Part shown: positions 11,952 through 22,830 of the stretch, in pieces
How the letters are laid out: each line of letters begins with the position of its first letter
Numbering within the stretch: the stretch's first letter is position 1
Assembly: GCA_022885665.1 (NCBI GenBank)
Contig: JAGQDJ010000005.1
Location: forward strand, 248,001 to 312,000
Length of the DNA: 64,000 nucleotides
Direction of reading: 5' to 3'
Source of the DNA: Triops longicaudatus
Taxonomy: Eukaryota > Arthropoda > Branchiopoda > Notostraca > Triopsidae
Notes under the pieces: model-generated
Seen by the model: the letters and a program-made list of their open reading frames with translations, nothing else
Database searches by the model: none
Told to the model about the DNA's origin: nothing
Translations under genes and position numbers: made by a program

Positions 11952-14476
11952 ATGAAGCTGCGTGTTGTGGTGTCCTGGCTGGTGGCCAATTTTTGGCTAG
12001 TTTTTTGTGTATTAACACATGGTGCGCACGGATGTCACTCCAATTCTACAACAGTAGGAGTATGTTTGCACATTTATTTAGAACGCGATTTCCCTGCCAT
12101 CGAGGGGTTCATTTACCCAAATACAAGACCAATGTAAGATTATATTTTGTTACAACTTTACACAGCCAGTTAAACATATGAAAATAATCTCAGGGGGGCT
12201 AGCACCACTAGAAAGCCAATTATTCTCTCGGGCGGTGAAGAACTCAACAATACGTACAAGTAAGCTTTTTTTTTTGGTTATTGAGATTCAGAGAATGAAT
12301 GGTATTAAACTAGAAATGATCATATTCTGAGAATAGGAAAATTGAAATATTCGCGGCACGGATTTCTCGCCTCAACAGTAAGAAATTCCCGTTCTTGCAG
12401 TAGGAATACCGCGCATAGTTTTTGGTTCGATTTTTTTTCTTCGTCCGCTGCTATCGTAATAAAACATTAACATTCCTAGATTTACTTTAAATATTATCTT
12501 TTGAAAAATTGGCAGCAAAAGGTGGTACTTATTCATTTTACGCCCCGTAAAAATACTGCTCTATTTTAGTCGCTTTTTTCAAATCCGAACGTTTTTTATG
12601 AAACTTTTGCACTAGTTAGTTTTAATAGAAGAGATGAACAAGGCTTAATAAGGATTTTGCGAAAAAGCGTGACCATTTTTAACTAAAAAGGGTTAAATTG
12701 CGTGACAGGTTATCATTCCAATTATAATGTTTCCATCCGTTTATTTTCGCTTTAGGCGCCTCTGATGTGAAAGTTTTACTTAATTTCACTTAACCTAACT
12801 TAACCTAACTAAACCTAATCTAACTAACTTAACCCAATCTAACCTAAAAAACCTAAACTAGTCAAAAAATTTACGGGGCGTATAATAAATAAATACCCAA
12901 AAGGTTTTTATAATCGTGACATATTACTCGAAAGACTTATGGACCGAATGTTCTTTTCTTATATTATTTTTTCAGCATAGTAAATGAACATATCGGCTGG
13001 TTTTCACTATGTGGGAAGCTGCGTCTCATACTTTTATGAGGGTACTTTTGGGTAGTTCCTAAATAGATGGGCAGATTCTTTGGAATTAAAAACTTTTGAC
13101 ATTCGAAGTATGTTTAAATGATAAAATAATTCCATGATGGACTCAAAACTTACGAGTTTAAGAAAAAAAATAATAAAAAACAAATAAGCACTCGCTTTGG
13201 GACGAAGAACGTTCTGGGCATCATTAAACTGGAATCACAATTGTGATCACCCAAGCTTAAAGAAAATATTATCGAAGGTTAATTGGCAGCCGGTTACAGA
13301 TAGTGAGAGTTTTCAAGCTTTTTTAGATGAATTCCCGATGAGTTTTGGCGAGGATTATTCTCAGAATGGCCTCATTTGCCGGTTTGTTCATTGCTCACTT
13401 TGCACCGTTTTTGCCTTCAATACCGTGACCGTCCTCCACAAATTTCCTTGTGTTCTCAACTTTATGTCCTATAGCTTTTTCTTGAAAACCAAAAGTATAA
13501 AACAAAACGTGATTGGCTCTGTAGACATATCCGAAGTTCGTCCCCGAGCTCATATAAGGTAGAAGAAAAATATTTCGAGTATTGCTGCTTGTAACGAAAA
13601 TGTTATTCGGCTTTCTAGGTTGCGTCTCGTGCATGGACTTATTTCAGCTCATTAACTGCCATTTGACGTTCGATCCGCTTGATCGGATTATTGTATAAAT
13701 TATTGTTCCTTACTTATGTAGTAGATTTTCCTAAAGTCGCTCAGCGTGTTTCTAATAATTTATACAATCAGTTTCCGTTTTTAGAAGCGGATTTACAATA
13801 CCATCAAATTAACGTAACCTTTTTTTTTATCTTAACTCTACTTTCCAGCCGCATTGGAGACGTGGTGAAATGCTTAGAAGACCTACAGGCTTCGTGTCAC
13901 TACTACGCTGAGTTCTTTCCTTACCGCCGTATGGTCACTAGCATCCGCAAAACGCATACGTGGTTAGGCCAAGATCTCCAGAAACGTTTTGGAAGTAACA
14001 TTATTCTTCCAGCTAACCTTAACTAATAAATTTTTCGCACTTAGCACTGCTGCGTAATTTCCACTGCTTCGAGGAAGTACGATTTAATGTATCTACTAAT
14101 CATCGTTGTTTCCAACGCAAAGTGCCGAAGAACATTTGGCAAAAGATCTTACGCATGGAAATAGGGGAAGACGTCTGCCCGTAAGTTCTTCACTGTAACA
14201 TGTCTCCATACGTAAAAATTAAAACGTTGCAAATCACCTAAAACGTTCTTTTGTATATGCAGCTACCTTCGAGCACAGTTAACATGTTTAGACGAAATGG
14301 GGTACATTCGTCAAAAGTGCGGCAACCAAGATGTCAGTACCTTGTACCGCAACGTCGTTCAACAATTCCTTAATGCGTGGTGCAGCCATTCTTCTCGCCA
14401 TCTGCCCTTTTCTTTCATTTTCCTAACCATCCAGTCTTTCGTCATGATCTTTCTGGGAACGAAACTCACACTGTAA
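11952..14476 (+). CDS. Unrecognised cysteine-rich secreted or GPI-anchored protein (middle exons uncertain)
   Basis: I do not recognise the family. The start ATG at 11952 opens a clear signal peptide (MKLRVVVSWLVANFWLVFCV). Supported exons are 11952-12133 and 12194-12259 at the 5' end, and about 13849-13994, 14045-14180 and 14263-14476 at the 3' end, with matching phases among the last three. The mature protein has spaced cysteines (KCLED, ASCHYY, FHCFEE, HRCFQ, EDVCP, LTCLDE, QKCG, AWC). It ends in a hydrophobic tail (LPFSFIFLTIQSFVMIFLG), as in GPI-anchored precursors. The cysteine spacing recalls small secreted DUF19-like or hemolymph-glycoprotein domains, but that is inference only. Between 13189 and 13848 several segments are open (about 13255-13380, 13620-13693, 13745-13813), but their phases do not all join under standard splice sites. 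The middle is therefore provisional. A MITE sits in the long second intron. Confidence 0.6.
12516..12905. mobile_element. MITE with 8-bp target duplication and internal AACCTA repeats
   Basis: The element spans 12524-12897 (374 bp). Its ends are inverted repeats of about 28 bp: the left begins GGTACTTATTCATTTTACGC and the inverted right begins GGTATTTATTTATTATACGC, both continuing CCCGTAAA. Exact 8-bp direct copies CAAAAGGT flank it at 12516-12523 and 12898-12905. The GG...CC ends with 8-bp duplication fit Merlin or another 8-bp superfamily; I cannot choose. It lies in an intron of the secreted-protein gene and has no coding capacity. Confidence 0.85.
12789..12859. repeat. Degenerate AACCTA / TTAGGT tandem repeat inside a MITE
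   Basis: About 70 bp of loosely repeated CTTAACCTAACT units. It resembles the CCTAA telomeric repeat of many arthropods, but the phase drifts and it sits wholly inside the 12524-12897 MITE. It is therefore better read as an internal satellite of that element than as an interstitial telomere. Confidence 0.7.
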
Positions 14477-14893
14477 AGAATCTCCTTCAAATAGAAACGT
14501 CAAACGAATTTGCATCACAGTAGTAATTTTTATTTTGTTCCCTGCATTACGAACCATACATTCATTGTTGCCGAACTTTCCGTTTTCACTATTGTCAATC
14601 CTGACGACTTTTCCTGTTGAATAAACATAAGAGGGAAAAAAAATATCTGCAAGGGAAAGCGTTCGTCTTCAAAAGGGGAAAAATGTTCTTTGATTCCTTG
14701 AGCTTTACTGGTGATCTTGTTTGATTTTCCGTCTGAAACATTAGAAAAAGACCCGTTGGGTAAACACAAATGGCCAGAATTTAACTACGGACTAAATAAT
14801 CATGAGTGAGCAATGAAAGCTAACAAATTGCTAAGGAGCCAACGGGCAGTTGCGGCATTAAGGCCAAGGGGAATTTTCTGATATTCTTGAGCT
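14477..14893. other. Convergent intergenic region
   Basis: About 400 bp between the stops of the secreted-protein gene (plus) and the peroxiredoxin gene (minus). A minus-strand AATAAA at 14529-14534 could serve peroxiredoxin. Nothing else seen. Confidence 0.45.
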
Positions 14894-15851
14894 CTAATGT
14901 TGCCCTTCGAAGTATTCCTTGCTGCCAGTAGGGTCAGCCTTCATGGTCTTGGAACCCGGTTTCCAGCCAGCGGGGCAAACTTCGCCATGTTTGTCTGTAA
15001 ACTGGAAGGCTTGGACCAAACGCAAAGTTTCGTCGACGGAACGACCGACGGGCAAGTCGTTGATGGTGATTTGGCGCAGACGCTGCTTGTCGTCAATGAT
15101 AAAAAGACCACGGAAGGTCAAACCTTCATCTTCCTTGTACACGCCATAAGCTTTGGAGACGACCGTGGATTTGTCGGCCAACAATGGAATGTTCATCGAG
15201 CCCAATCCACCTTGCTTGCGAGGAGTGTTCACCCTAATTCATATGGAAAGCATTAGCAATCAACGTAAATCTTTTTGAACGAAAGTGATAACCAGGACCA
15301 CTCAACTCAAGGAGAACAATACTAAATTATTTCGGTTTAACTAGTTAAATAGTTTAGTGAAATTAACGCTTCATTAAAAATTAGTTTTCTCTTGTTTCCT
15401 GGACTATTCTGGAAGCACGTTATCGTGCATAACGTACTGCGTGTAGTGCAACTAGAGTAACACAATTAAGCAACTATTTAATTACCAGGCCAAGTGAGAG
15501 AAATGACTATCAGTCGAGCAGGCAATCACTTCGCAGCCAATTTGACGGAACTCTTCAGCGCGATCGGAGAAGGCAATGATTTCGGTTGGGCACACAAACG
15601 TACTACAAAAATAATGAAAAATTAATATCTAATGCGAAAAATTTTCTTCACCACCGCTTCGTGAAATATACTACTTATATACGTCTAATATGGTTTTTAC
15701 TAAATCAAACTTACAAGTCCAAAGGATAGAAGAAAAGGATCACGTATTTGCCCGCGTAATCCGCCAAGGAGATTTCTTTAAACTGGCCATCAACGACCGC
15801 AATGCCGCGGAACTGAGGTGCAGGTTTCTGGATTTCGGGAATGACCGGCAT
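14894..15851 (-). CDS. PRDX1: Typical 2-Cys peroxiredoxin, PRDX1/2 type (3 exons)
   Basis: A thioredoxin-dependent peroxidase that reduces hydrogen peroxide and alkyl hydroperoxides, most likely cytosolic because no leader precedes the start. Coding exons are 15715-15851, 15486-15602 and 14894-15233, giving 197 aa (human PRDX2 198). The peroxidatic cysteine is Cys50 in FTFVCPTE. The resolving cysteine is about Cys171 in GEVCPAGW. GGLGSMN and the C-terminal EYFE correspond to the GGLG and YF motifs that make eukaryotic 2-Cys enzymes sensitive to over-oxidation, consistent with a signalling role. NDLPVGRSVDETLRLVQAFQ is a strong family block. The ATG at 15851 is the first in frame. A likely acceptor just upstream (TTACAG near 15893) suggests a 5' UTR intron. 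The choice between PRDX1 and PRDX2 cannot be made in an invertebrate. Confidence 0.95.
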
Positions 15852-16083
15852 GGTGACTTCTGGCTCGGAAGGTTCTAACGTGGACAGTAACTGTAACGAC
15901 AAACCAAACCCCGTATTTATATAAGACTCCCCTGGCTATCAAGTTACGTAAGCCGAAACGATGCGTGAGTTGCACGAGTCAAACTTGGCAAGCATACGGG
16001 ACTTTTTATACAAGCACAAACAGGATCAAAACTTATGACAACAATAAGAGTTACACGCTACGAACAAAAGGGGATTGGGACAA

Positions 16084-16386
16084 TCACGCTTCTAGTACAG
16101 CTTGTGTTGAGTAATTCCCCGTTGTCGATGCCGTAAGAGCTGTTCCAGTGGGTGAGGATGGTATTCCGTGACTCGTAGCACCCACACCCGAATCTACGTC
16201 GTCTTCTTTGAGTTCGCCTCCTTCAAAAGCCGGATTTTCGCCAGGAAATGAGGCAATATACTTTGACTCCGGATGTTCTAAACTATGTGGAGCCACGTCC
16301 AATTGTTCTATAGAAGCCGAAGCCAATTCTCGCTCACTGTTATGCAAACTTTTCGAGGTCGAGCCTCGTGAACAGCCGCTCCCCAT
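16084..16386 (-). CDS. Small acidic protein with N-myristoylation motif, family unknown
   Basis: A single open frame of 100 aa starting MGSGCSRGSTSK. Gly2 with Ser at position 6 fits the MGxxxS myristoylation consensus, and Cys5 could be palmitoylated, so a membrane-attached protein is inferred. The rest is Ser/Glu/Gly-rich and acidic (GELKEDDVDSGVGATSHG) and looks disordered; no fold is visible. The first residues resemble cystin and other MGSG-type ciliary or membrane adaptors, but a dozen residues are too few to assign homology. A strong minus-strand donor (GTAAGTACTT, about 17243-17252) upstream and an acceptor-like CTAG near 16405 suggest a separate 5' UTR exon. The start is set by the motif. 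Moderately confident that it is coding. Confidence 0.5.
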   Translation of the reverse strand: MGSGCSRGSTSKSLHNSERELASASIEQLDVAPHSLEHPESKYIASFPGENPAFEGGELKEDDVDSGVGATSHGIPSSPTGTALTASTTGNYSTQAVLEA

Positions 16387-18074
16387 TCCTATCAAACATC
16401 CAACTAGTCCTCACAGCTTTAAATCTCCATTCTCCTCATCTTTCACGAATCAATAGTCACAAAGCTGTCTACTAATGATAACGTTCGAGATTAAACGCGT
16501 ATATCTCCTCTCTCACACGAATTTTCCCGTGTTCTCCCTCCAAATGTGCAAGGTCGTATGTAACTTTTACGCTGCAAAGCTAAAAGCTAACGTTCGTAGG
16601 TGTCTGATATAGATATACCTCGGAATATCACACGCAAAGCTAGGTCACCTGCGCGTAAAAAGTCTATCAAGCAACAATAGATCGATAGTCTCAACTCACG
16701 CTAAGCTTTTTTAATATTGCAACGCGAGGCGGGAAAACAACAATGCAATTGAACAAACGTCATAAAGTATTCGTCTCCATAGCATCCTAATCCAAGCTTA
16801 CTTTCATGGTCATTATACACGATATCTGAGCAGCCGTTGGATCATTACCCTCCGTAGGGATATATACAGCGGGAAAAGGGAGGTCGGGGGGCCAGTATAA
16901 TTTCGGTTAGTAGAGCGATAGGGCTACAAAAGCCAGTTAAACGACCAAAGGGAGCAAAATGAGGACGAAAGGCAAGCTAGGAAACCTCGAAAGTATCTAT
17001 GCCCTTAGGCCATATGGTTTCTTTTATCATCCTTAACAAACTGCGAGAACCAACATGGCTACCTGACTAGCAGACGGATTTTCCTAACCGAAGACGTTGT
17101 TAAGAACTTTAATGCTTACATAGCATGATTCCTCAAAATACCGGCGTAATTAAGAACCACAGAAGTAAAAGGACAAACCGATAGGTTACTGATTGTATGC
17201 CATTGCTTTCTTGTGGAGAAATTAAAAAGTAAAGCAAGAGAAAAGTACTTACCAACTTCAACTGACACTGACGTTCTCAACACTGCAACAAGCGCTGCCA
17301 GTGCCGAAAGAGAGAGCCACAAGAATGAATGCTAGCGGCGCGAGATTTGAGTATAAGGTAAGAAAGCCGGGCGTGAGCGCCAAAAGCGGGTAACTGAATG
17401 CATCACAGAGAGCAGATGCGTTTTTAATACCGGAAATCAAAGACAAGGAAATTTCGCTACCCTTGGTTACGTTTTCCAAAGAAACGGTATTGAAAAGCAT
17501 CCAGCAAGAAAAGATGAAGCGCGTCGCGGGCTTTACGAGCATTGACACAAAGATGGGAAAATAACTACGTAATACTCCAGAGTAGTCTAGGAGGAGTTAT
17601 GAGTTAAGTAGTTCACCAACTAAAAACGCAACAAATATCTCAAGATGTCGCTACGTAAGCACTGGTGATCAAGCTACTCCGTAATACTGAAGTGGTGACG
17701 GTTTAATTAATAAAAACGTCGAGATTTAATCGGAATCTACAAGAATGATCGGGTGCCTATCTAAATTTTGCCTCGAATAAACTGGACCATCTAGTAATCT
17801 TCTGCGTATGCGTTTTTCTAGTAACGCTTTCTAATATTCTTTGAGGAAAAAAATTACGCTGTAATGAACCTCACGGAGGTAAAATATTGTCCATACATCC
17901 AAATTCGTTTTAACGAGTACTCGGGTACTTCCGACTTCAGCAATCCTTTTCTAACTATTCGTTGGCAAAAAAAAAAATTCGTGGAAGCAAAAATCTAGTA
18001 TACGAGTCGCTACGAAGACATACCTTGTCGCTAAAGAGTTTACGTTCGTTGCTTGGTTACGGGCATTAAAAAAG
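16387..18074. other. Region upstream of the small myristoylated-protein gene
   Basis: No recognised protein domain. A minus-strand frame at about 17258-17548 runs into a good donor site near 17252, and could be part of a non-coding 5' exon of the gene ending at 16084 or a 3' exon of the gene at 18.1 kb. Neither is proven. Confidence 0.35.
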
Positions 18075-19889
18075 TCATATTAAAACAAGAGAGTTTAAAT
18101 ATTTACACATAAGAGAGTTTAAAGAGTTGCATACCTCTTTATGGCGTTGGATGAGATGCGAAAGTTGTCCCAACAGGTCATTTAAGGCGTAGGATGAGGT
18201 AGACAATGTAGAATCTTGGCACGTAAGGAGCTGATTGTTAGCCAGTAATTCGCATTCCGTTGGCGTTGTCGAAACTTCTCGTTTAATCTTATCGTGAGGC
18301 ACAGGTAAGAGTGTGTCAATCGCATCAGTGAGGACAGAGATTTGATTCATATGTACATTCTTGAGAGGAGGGGAAAGTTGGGCATGATTTAAGGCACCCA
18401 AATTTGATAATGAGGAACTTTGTTGAGTAGGAACAGGAACTTGAATTTCGACTTTGACGTCCGCAGACCGTCTAGGAATGACTTGTTGCAAATCTAAGGG
18501 TTGCTTCTGTTCGTCTTCTTCATCACCTTCCATGGAAGCTTCATCTACTGGTTCATTCTTTTCTAGATTACCTTGGCGTTCTTCATTCTTCTTAGCTTCT
18601 AAACTCAACCGCAATAATGAAGATTTACTCAAGTCTTCGACTTCGAGCCGAACACGGCTCGCATCACTATCTTCATTGCGCACATTCGAATAGGAATGAT
18701 GTGAAGGAACTTGTACCGATGTATAATTACCATTAGTCAAACTCATAACAGCAGGAGAAGACGGCGAGGACAAGGCAGAGGGTACCGCGCGATCAGGATG
18801 AGATCTTTTGCGCGGTCTCCGCGTAGGAACTTGAGATGCCATGTAATCCTGGGACAGATTCATGGGTGAAGTTGATTCGGCATTCACTTTCTGTGCCAAA
18901 TCTAACGCAATATCGCTAATCTTGGACATCGATTTAGGAACATTAGTACCGCTAAAACTACTAGGATTGCCCCCCAAAGGTACAGGAGTGGTAGAGGGCG
19001 TGCTTGAGCAAGAGTTCGATCCATTACCATGGCCAGGAAGAATTCGTTCATTCGGCGACGAGCTTTCGCCCCCCGATTCATGTCGAGACTTTTCCACAGT
19101 GCTCTTCTGTTCTCGTTGAGGACTTTCGTCCACCGCCCAGTGAGGTGACGGCGATGTGCCACCGTTGCCTGTCATGACTGCCGAGTACTTGGCGTTCAAA
19201 TTTGCCATGGTGGTTGCCATACTGGCAATGCTTGAGACCGGCAACAATGCCCGGAGATCCATATTAGCCAGGGATGCTGTAGACGCCAAGTCAACTAAGC
19301 CTTGCTGGGCCGCCCAGAGCATCAAACTCGGCGCCACTAGGCCGGGATTATTGTTGGCCAACGCGCGGTTGTTCTTCGAAGGTCGAGCGCGCTTAGCAGG
19401 CGGCAAAGTAGCATTTTGGGATTGCTGTGTTGTCTCAAGTTGATGACGATAGCTATTGGACAGGTCACGTCCCAAGTTGTGGTTATTTTTCCGAGAAGCG
19501 ACCAAGTTTCTGGTCACATCCGAAAGGGAAGTAGTGGAACCTCCTCCACCACCTCTTTGTCTCTGCGATCCGTTCGCTGGTGTGTTGGCTATGACCTGTG
19601 TCCCTTGGCCTGTCTTGTGGGTGGACGCGGCCAAGTTCTGGCTCTGCATGGCCATCGTGAGAGCGCAGGCATGACGGCGTAGGCCTCCGGTGCCATCACG
19701 AGGTGTATAGTGGACCGGTTTCAAACACCCATTACACACGGCATAGGGTAACACTCGACCGTCTACCCGGACGCGCTTAAACCAACGCCAAGCTTCGGAT
19801 TTCCCTGCGTCGAACGAAATCAACTCCAAGCGCGGCGACTGCACCCGGATCAAGTCCAAAATCTCTTGCTTATCCACTGTCATGGCCAT
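18075..19889 (-). CDS. BED-type zinc finger protein with long disordered tail
   Basis: A long continuous frame of 604 aa from a well-placed ATG at 19889 (MAMTVDKQEILDLI). Residues about 30-75 form a BED-like zinc finger: SEAWRWFKRVRVDG with Trp and Phe, then CNGC, then GTGGLRRHACAL supplying His and Cys. BED fingers bind DNA and derive from hAT-type transposases; no transposase core follows. The rest is Ser/Asn/Gln-rich and disordered, with an RPRKRSHPDR basic patch (possible nuclear signal), acidic EGDEEDEQKQPLDL and a KIKREVS motif. A nuclear DNA-binding regulator is inferred. A good donor (GAG|GTATGC, exon ending 18135) lies 60 nt before the in-frame stop at 18075, so the last about 19 residues may be intron and further exons may exist; I could not find them. 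Confidence 0.75.
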   Translation of the reverse strand: MAMTVDKQEILDLIRVQSPRLELISFDAGKSEAWRWFKRVRVDGRVLPYAVCNGCLKPVHYTPRDGTGGLRRHACALTMAMQSQNLAASTHKTGQGTQVIANTPANGSQRQRGGGGGSTTSLSDVTRNLVASRKNNHNLGRDLSNSYRHQLETTQQSQNATLPPAKRARPSKNNRALANNNPGLVAPSLMLWAAQQGLVDLASTASLANMDLRALLPVSSIASMATTMANLNAKYSAVMTGNGGTSPSPHWAVDESPQREQKSTVEKSRHESGGESSSPNERILPGHGNGSNSCSSTPSTTPVPLGGNPSSFSGTNVPKSMSKISDIALDLAQKVNAESTSPMNLSQDYMASQVPTRRPRKRSHPDRAVPSALSSPSSPAVMSLTNGNYTSVQVPSHHSYSNVRNEDSDASRVRLEVEDLSKSSLLRLSLEAKKNEERQGNLEKNEPVDEASMEGDEEDEQKQPLDLQQVIPRRSADVKVEIQVPVPTQQSSSLSNLGALNHAQLSPPLKNVHMNQISVLTDAIDTLLPVPHDKIKREVSTTPTECELLANNQLLTCQDSTLSTSSYALNDLLGQLSHLIQRHKEVCNSLNSLMCKYLNSLVLI

Positions 19890-22830
19890 GGTAATGGATC
19901 AAATAATTCTCCAATGCCAATAAGGTACAAAAATAAACGTAGGTAAACACGAACTGGTGCGCAGATACTTCTTCCAGTATAGTTTTACAATAATGGTCTT
20001 CTTGCCACACTTGCAAGTGAGTAGTAGGGTAAGTGACAATAAAGTATAACCAACAATGAAATCATGGATTGTATGGTTAACGGACTTTCAGCGTTTAGGA
20101 GCTAACACTGAGTAATAGGAACTTTGGGATTGCATAAAACGATTCACGTAAGTTCGTGTCAAGTTATTTCACGTAGTCATAGTGTTATAATCAGTTAAGT
20201 CAACAACCATTGTCACTTTTCATCGTTTCACACCACTGTTAGATTGCGTACCAACCCACCCTCACCAACGCAACAAAAGCCACTACAGTTTACTGTCCCT
20301 GCTCTGCAACCCCTCCTCTCCTTGTTGCCGAGTTGGAGCACGAAGGCTGAATGACTTCTGGGTAAATTGGTCTGTGCGTGCTACGTTGGCCTAACTGGCC
20401 TACACAAGCCTGAGTGCTTGGCCTGGCCAAGCACGATGAGAGCGTTCATGTGCTTCCGACCGATGGTTCCTGCTGCTGCTACCGCGACCCCGCGTGTTCG
20501 GGTCCCTTTCGTGAGGACACCCAGGGTAAACCTATCTCCTTCATTGGGTTGTATAGAAAAGAGAAGAGAGAGGAAAGGGGGGTTTTGGGGGGAGGGGGTA
20601 TATACACAGGGAAAATGCTGTGAGTAAGAAAGAAAAGGAGAGGGACCCGATCAAACCGTTTGGGAATAGTATAACATGGAGAAAACCGGGAGTGAGAGAA
20701 GGAGAGGGAGAAAAAAAGGAAGGAGGGTCAAAAGGAGAGAATAGGGTTTTGTATTGCACATTCATACACGTTCTGGAAAAGGCCCCCGAACTGAACGAAC
20801 GAATCACGACCGCTCCCGATATACAGTTTAGCATTCACCCTCCCTATTCTTCTTCTTCTTCAGGGCTGCTGCCTTTCACGTTTCATTGTTGCCTACCCTA
20901 TTGAAAAACTCCCTCTCCGGATGGCGGCCAGGAGCAGGCGAAACCTTCTTTTCAATTGTCGCCTGGTTGGGTGGTTGGGTTTTGGTTTCAGTGGATGTAC
21001 TGTGCAGTGCAGTTAGTAAAAGTTGTGATGGTTCAAGCCAGAGTGACCCCCCTCTTTCTCCCCCTCTCAGGGTGTTGTTAGAACTTGAGCCTACGGGGCC
21101 ATGTGGCAACAGCAAGCGGCTTTGACTTAACCCCCTCTTGTACCCGATTCCTACCCTGGTTACACGAACGGCACATTTCACGAAGGAACAAGAAGTCCCG
21201 CGGTCATGGGGACACCCGAACTACGAAGGGTGGAAGTGGGGTTGCGGAGTTTCTAGCCCCCCATCCTAAAAGGAAACGGACCATGTTGAGAAGTTTTCAA
21301 AAGAGGGACAGATAGGTAACTCTTGTTGTATAATGTAGGTACCGAACCGGAAGAAGGTTCGCTCTGGCGCCGGACAAAAGGAAACCTTCTTCCCCACCCT
21401 TGACAGAAGAAAAAGGGAACTTGGAGGTTTTGCTTGAATAGTTTTTCCTTTTTTATATCTAATTATGCAAGTTCTTCTTAAGCTTGAGCTTTCGTTTGGC
21501 CCATGAAGGAAGAAACCCAGCGAACGAATGCAAAAACTTTGTGAACTGGGTGAAACATTGTTAACGAACCATCCGCGCCAACCTTCCAGAAGACCATCTG
21601 GTCCTGTTTTCGCGGGATCGGGATGGATAGGGTGATTTATTTTATGACTTTAGGGACGAGATGGGGGGTGACCTGAGCTTAGTGACATGGTACACATATA
21701 GTACTGCAGTACAGTTACATGTCTAGAATCAATAAAGATGACACACGAAGGTATTGTATAATGTAAAGTACAGTATGTATGTAGAACTAAATGTTAGGGA
21801 ACTAGTTCGCCTGTGGATAGATCAGGAAGGTGGCTGAAGCAAGAATGTAAATGAGTGCGAACGTGAGGGGAGAGAAAATGCTCCAAGCGCAATTCTTCAC
21901 GCCGGCAGATGTTGTCCATCACTATACCTTCTGGACGACCTAGCCATGACAAGCACAAGGGGCAGAGCCGTTGAGTAGTGTGGCGTGACCTCTACTACAC
22001 CGTGCCCGTGAAGCAAGCTTGGGGAAGCATCCCAAGGTCAAAGCTTTATCACTTCTGTGAAACAAGGTCTCTTTGTCCCTTTTTGGTAATTACTGTTTCT
22101 CCTGCATGTGACAATCTCTTCGTTAGCTTTGTTCACGCAGGTCAGCTAAAAGGATTATATGAATTACGCCATAAACCAAGCCTGTAAAAGGGGATGGAAT
22201 GAGGTCATGGTAGGTGACCCAAGGGTTAACATCCGCTTGGAATGAAGTTGCTACTGCTGTGATGTAATTAATAAACGTTTGGTAGACAGGGAATTCCAAG
22301 GCTAGAATTTCTTGTGAGGGGCAGTGGTCCTTAGAGGATTCATCAGTGTTTTCTGCGAACAGTGGTTGTTCACGGAACATTTCTCAATTCCAACCATCTA
22401 TATACACGCAGGCTTACGTGATTAAAAGGCAAGTCAAGGTTGTATGCATTTGACGGATTACATTAAGCTGTTAATATAATTAAGAGTTTTAACGAACGAA
22501 GTTTGACAACGGGGTTATTATGTATCATGTTGGAAGCGTGGAGTGCTCGATTGCAACGTTCGCGTAGTTTCTTTCCCATGAATAAGTTAAACCCGGATGA
22601 ATTATGATATGCACCTTTATTATTGTCTTTCTTTCTCACCCGTTAGGGGAGAAACATCTGCGCAAGTCGGGTTATCGATCTGTATTACAGGCTCTTCTCT
22701 AGCCGCCATTGCGTTAATAAATGGCTAGGTAGCAAACCACGTTTGTTTAGGTTTCAGTTGGTTTGTAACGCGACCATCAGTTGCTTATGCATTTTATTTT
22801 ATTTATCTCACAAAACTCGGGTTCTTTATA
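19890..22830. other. Divergent intergenic region, BED gene and ARL6
   Basis: Nearly 3 kb without a recognised gene. It includes purine-rich GGGGA/AGAGG tracts around 20.57-20.75 kb and TC-rich stretches near 20.84-20.88 kb. Several open frames of 60-110 codons overlap on both strands here, but they follow base composition rather than a protein family. Promoters of both flanking genes must lie inside. Confidence 0.5.

Noticed and set aside
12789..12859. Interstitial telomere
   Set aside because: The AACCTA array is degenerate and lies entirely within a MITE with its own target duplication.
15852..15902. Longer peroxiredoxin N-terminus (upstream in-frame residues)
   Set aside because: The upstream extension has no ATG and crosses acceptor-like sites; the ATG at 15851 gives the standard cytosolic length.
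17258..17548. Hydrophobic minus-strand frame suggestive of a membrane protein
   Set aside because: No ATG context or family match; the good donor near 17252 fits a UTR exon equally well.
20367..21315. Several overlapping open frames of 60-100 codons
   Set aside because: They overlap on both strands in GC- and purine-skewed DNA, with no recognisable domain or splice partners.
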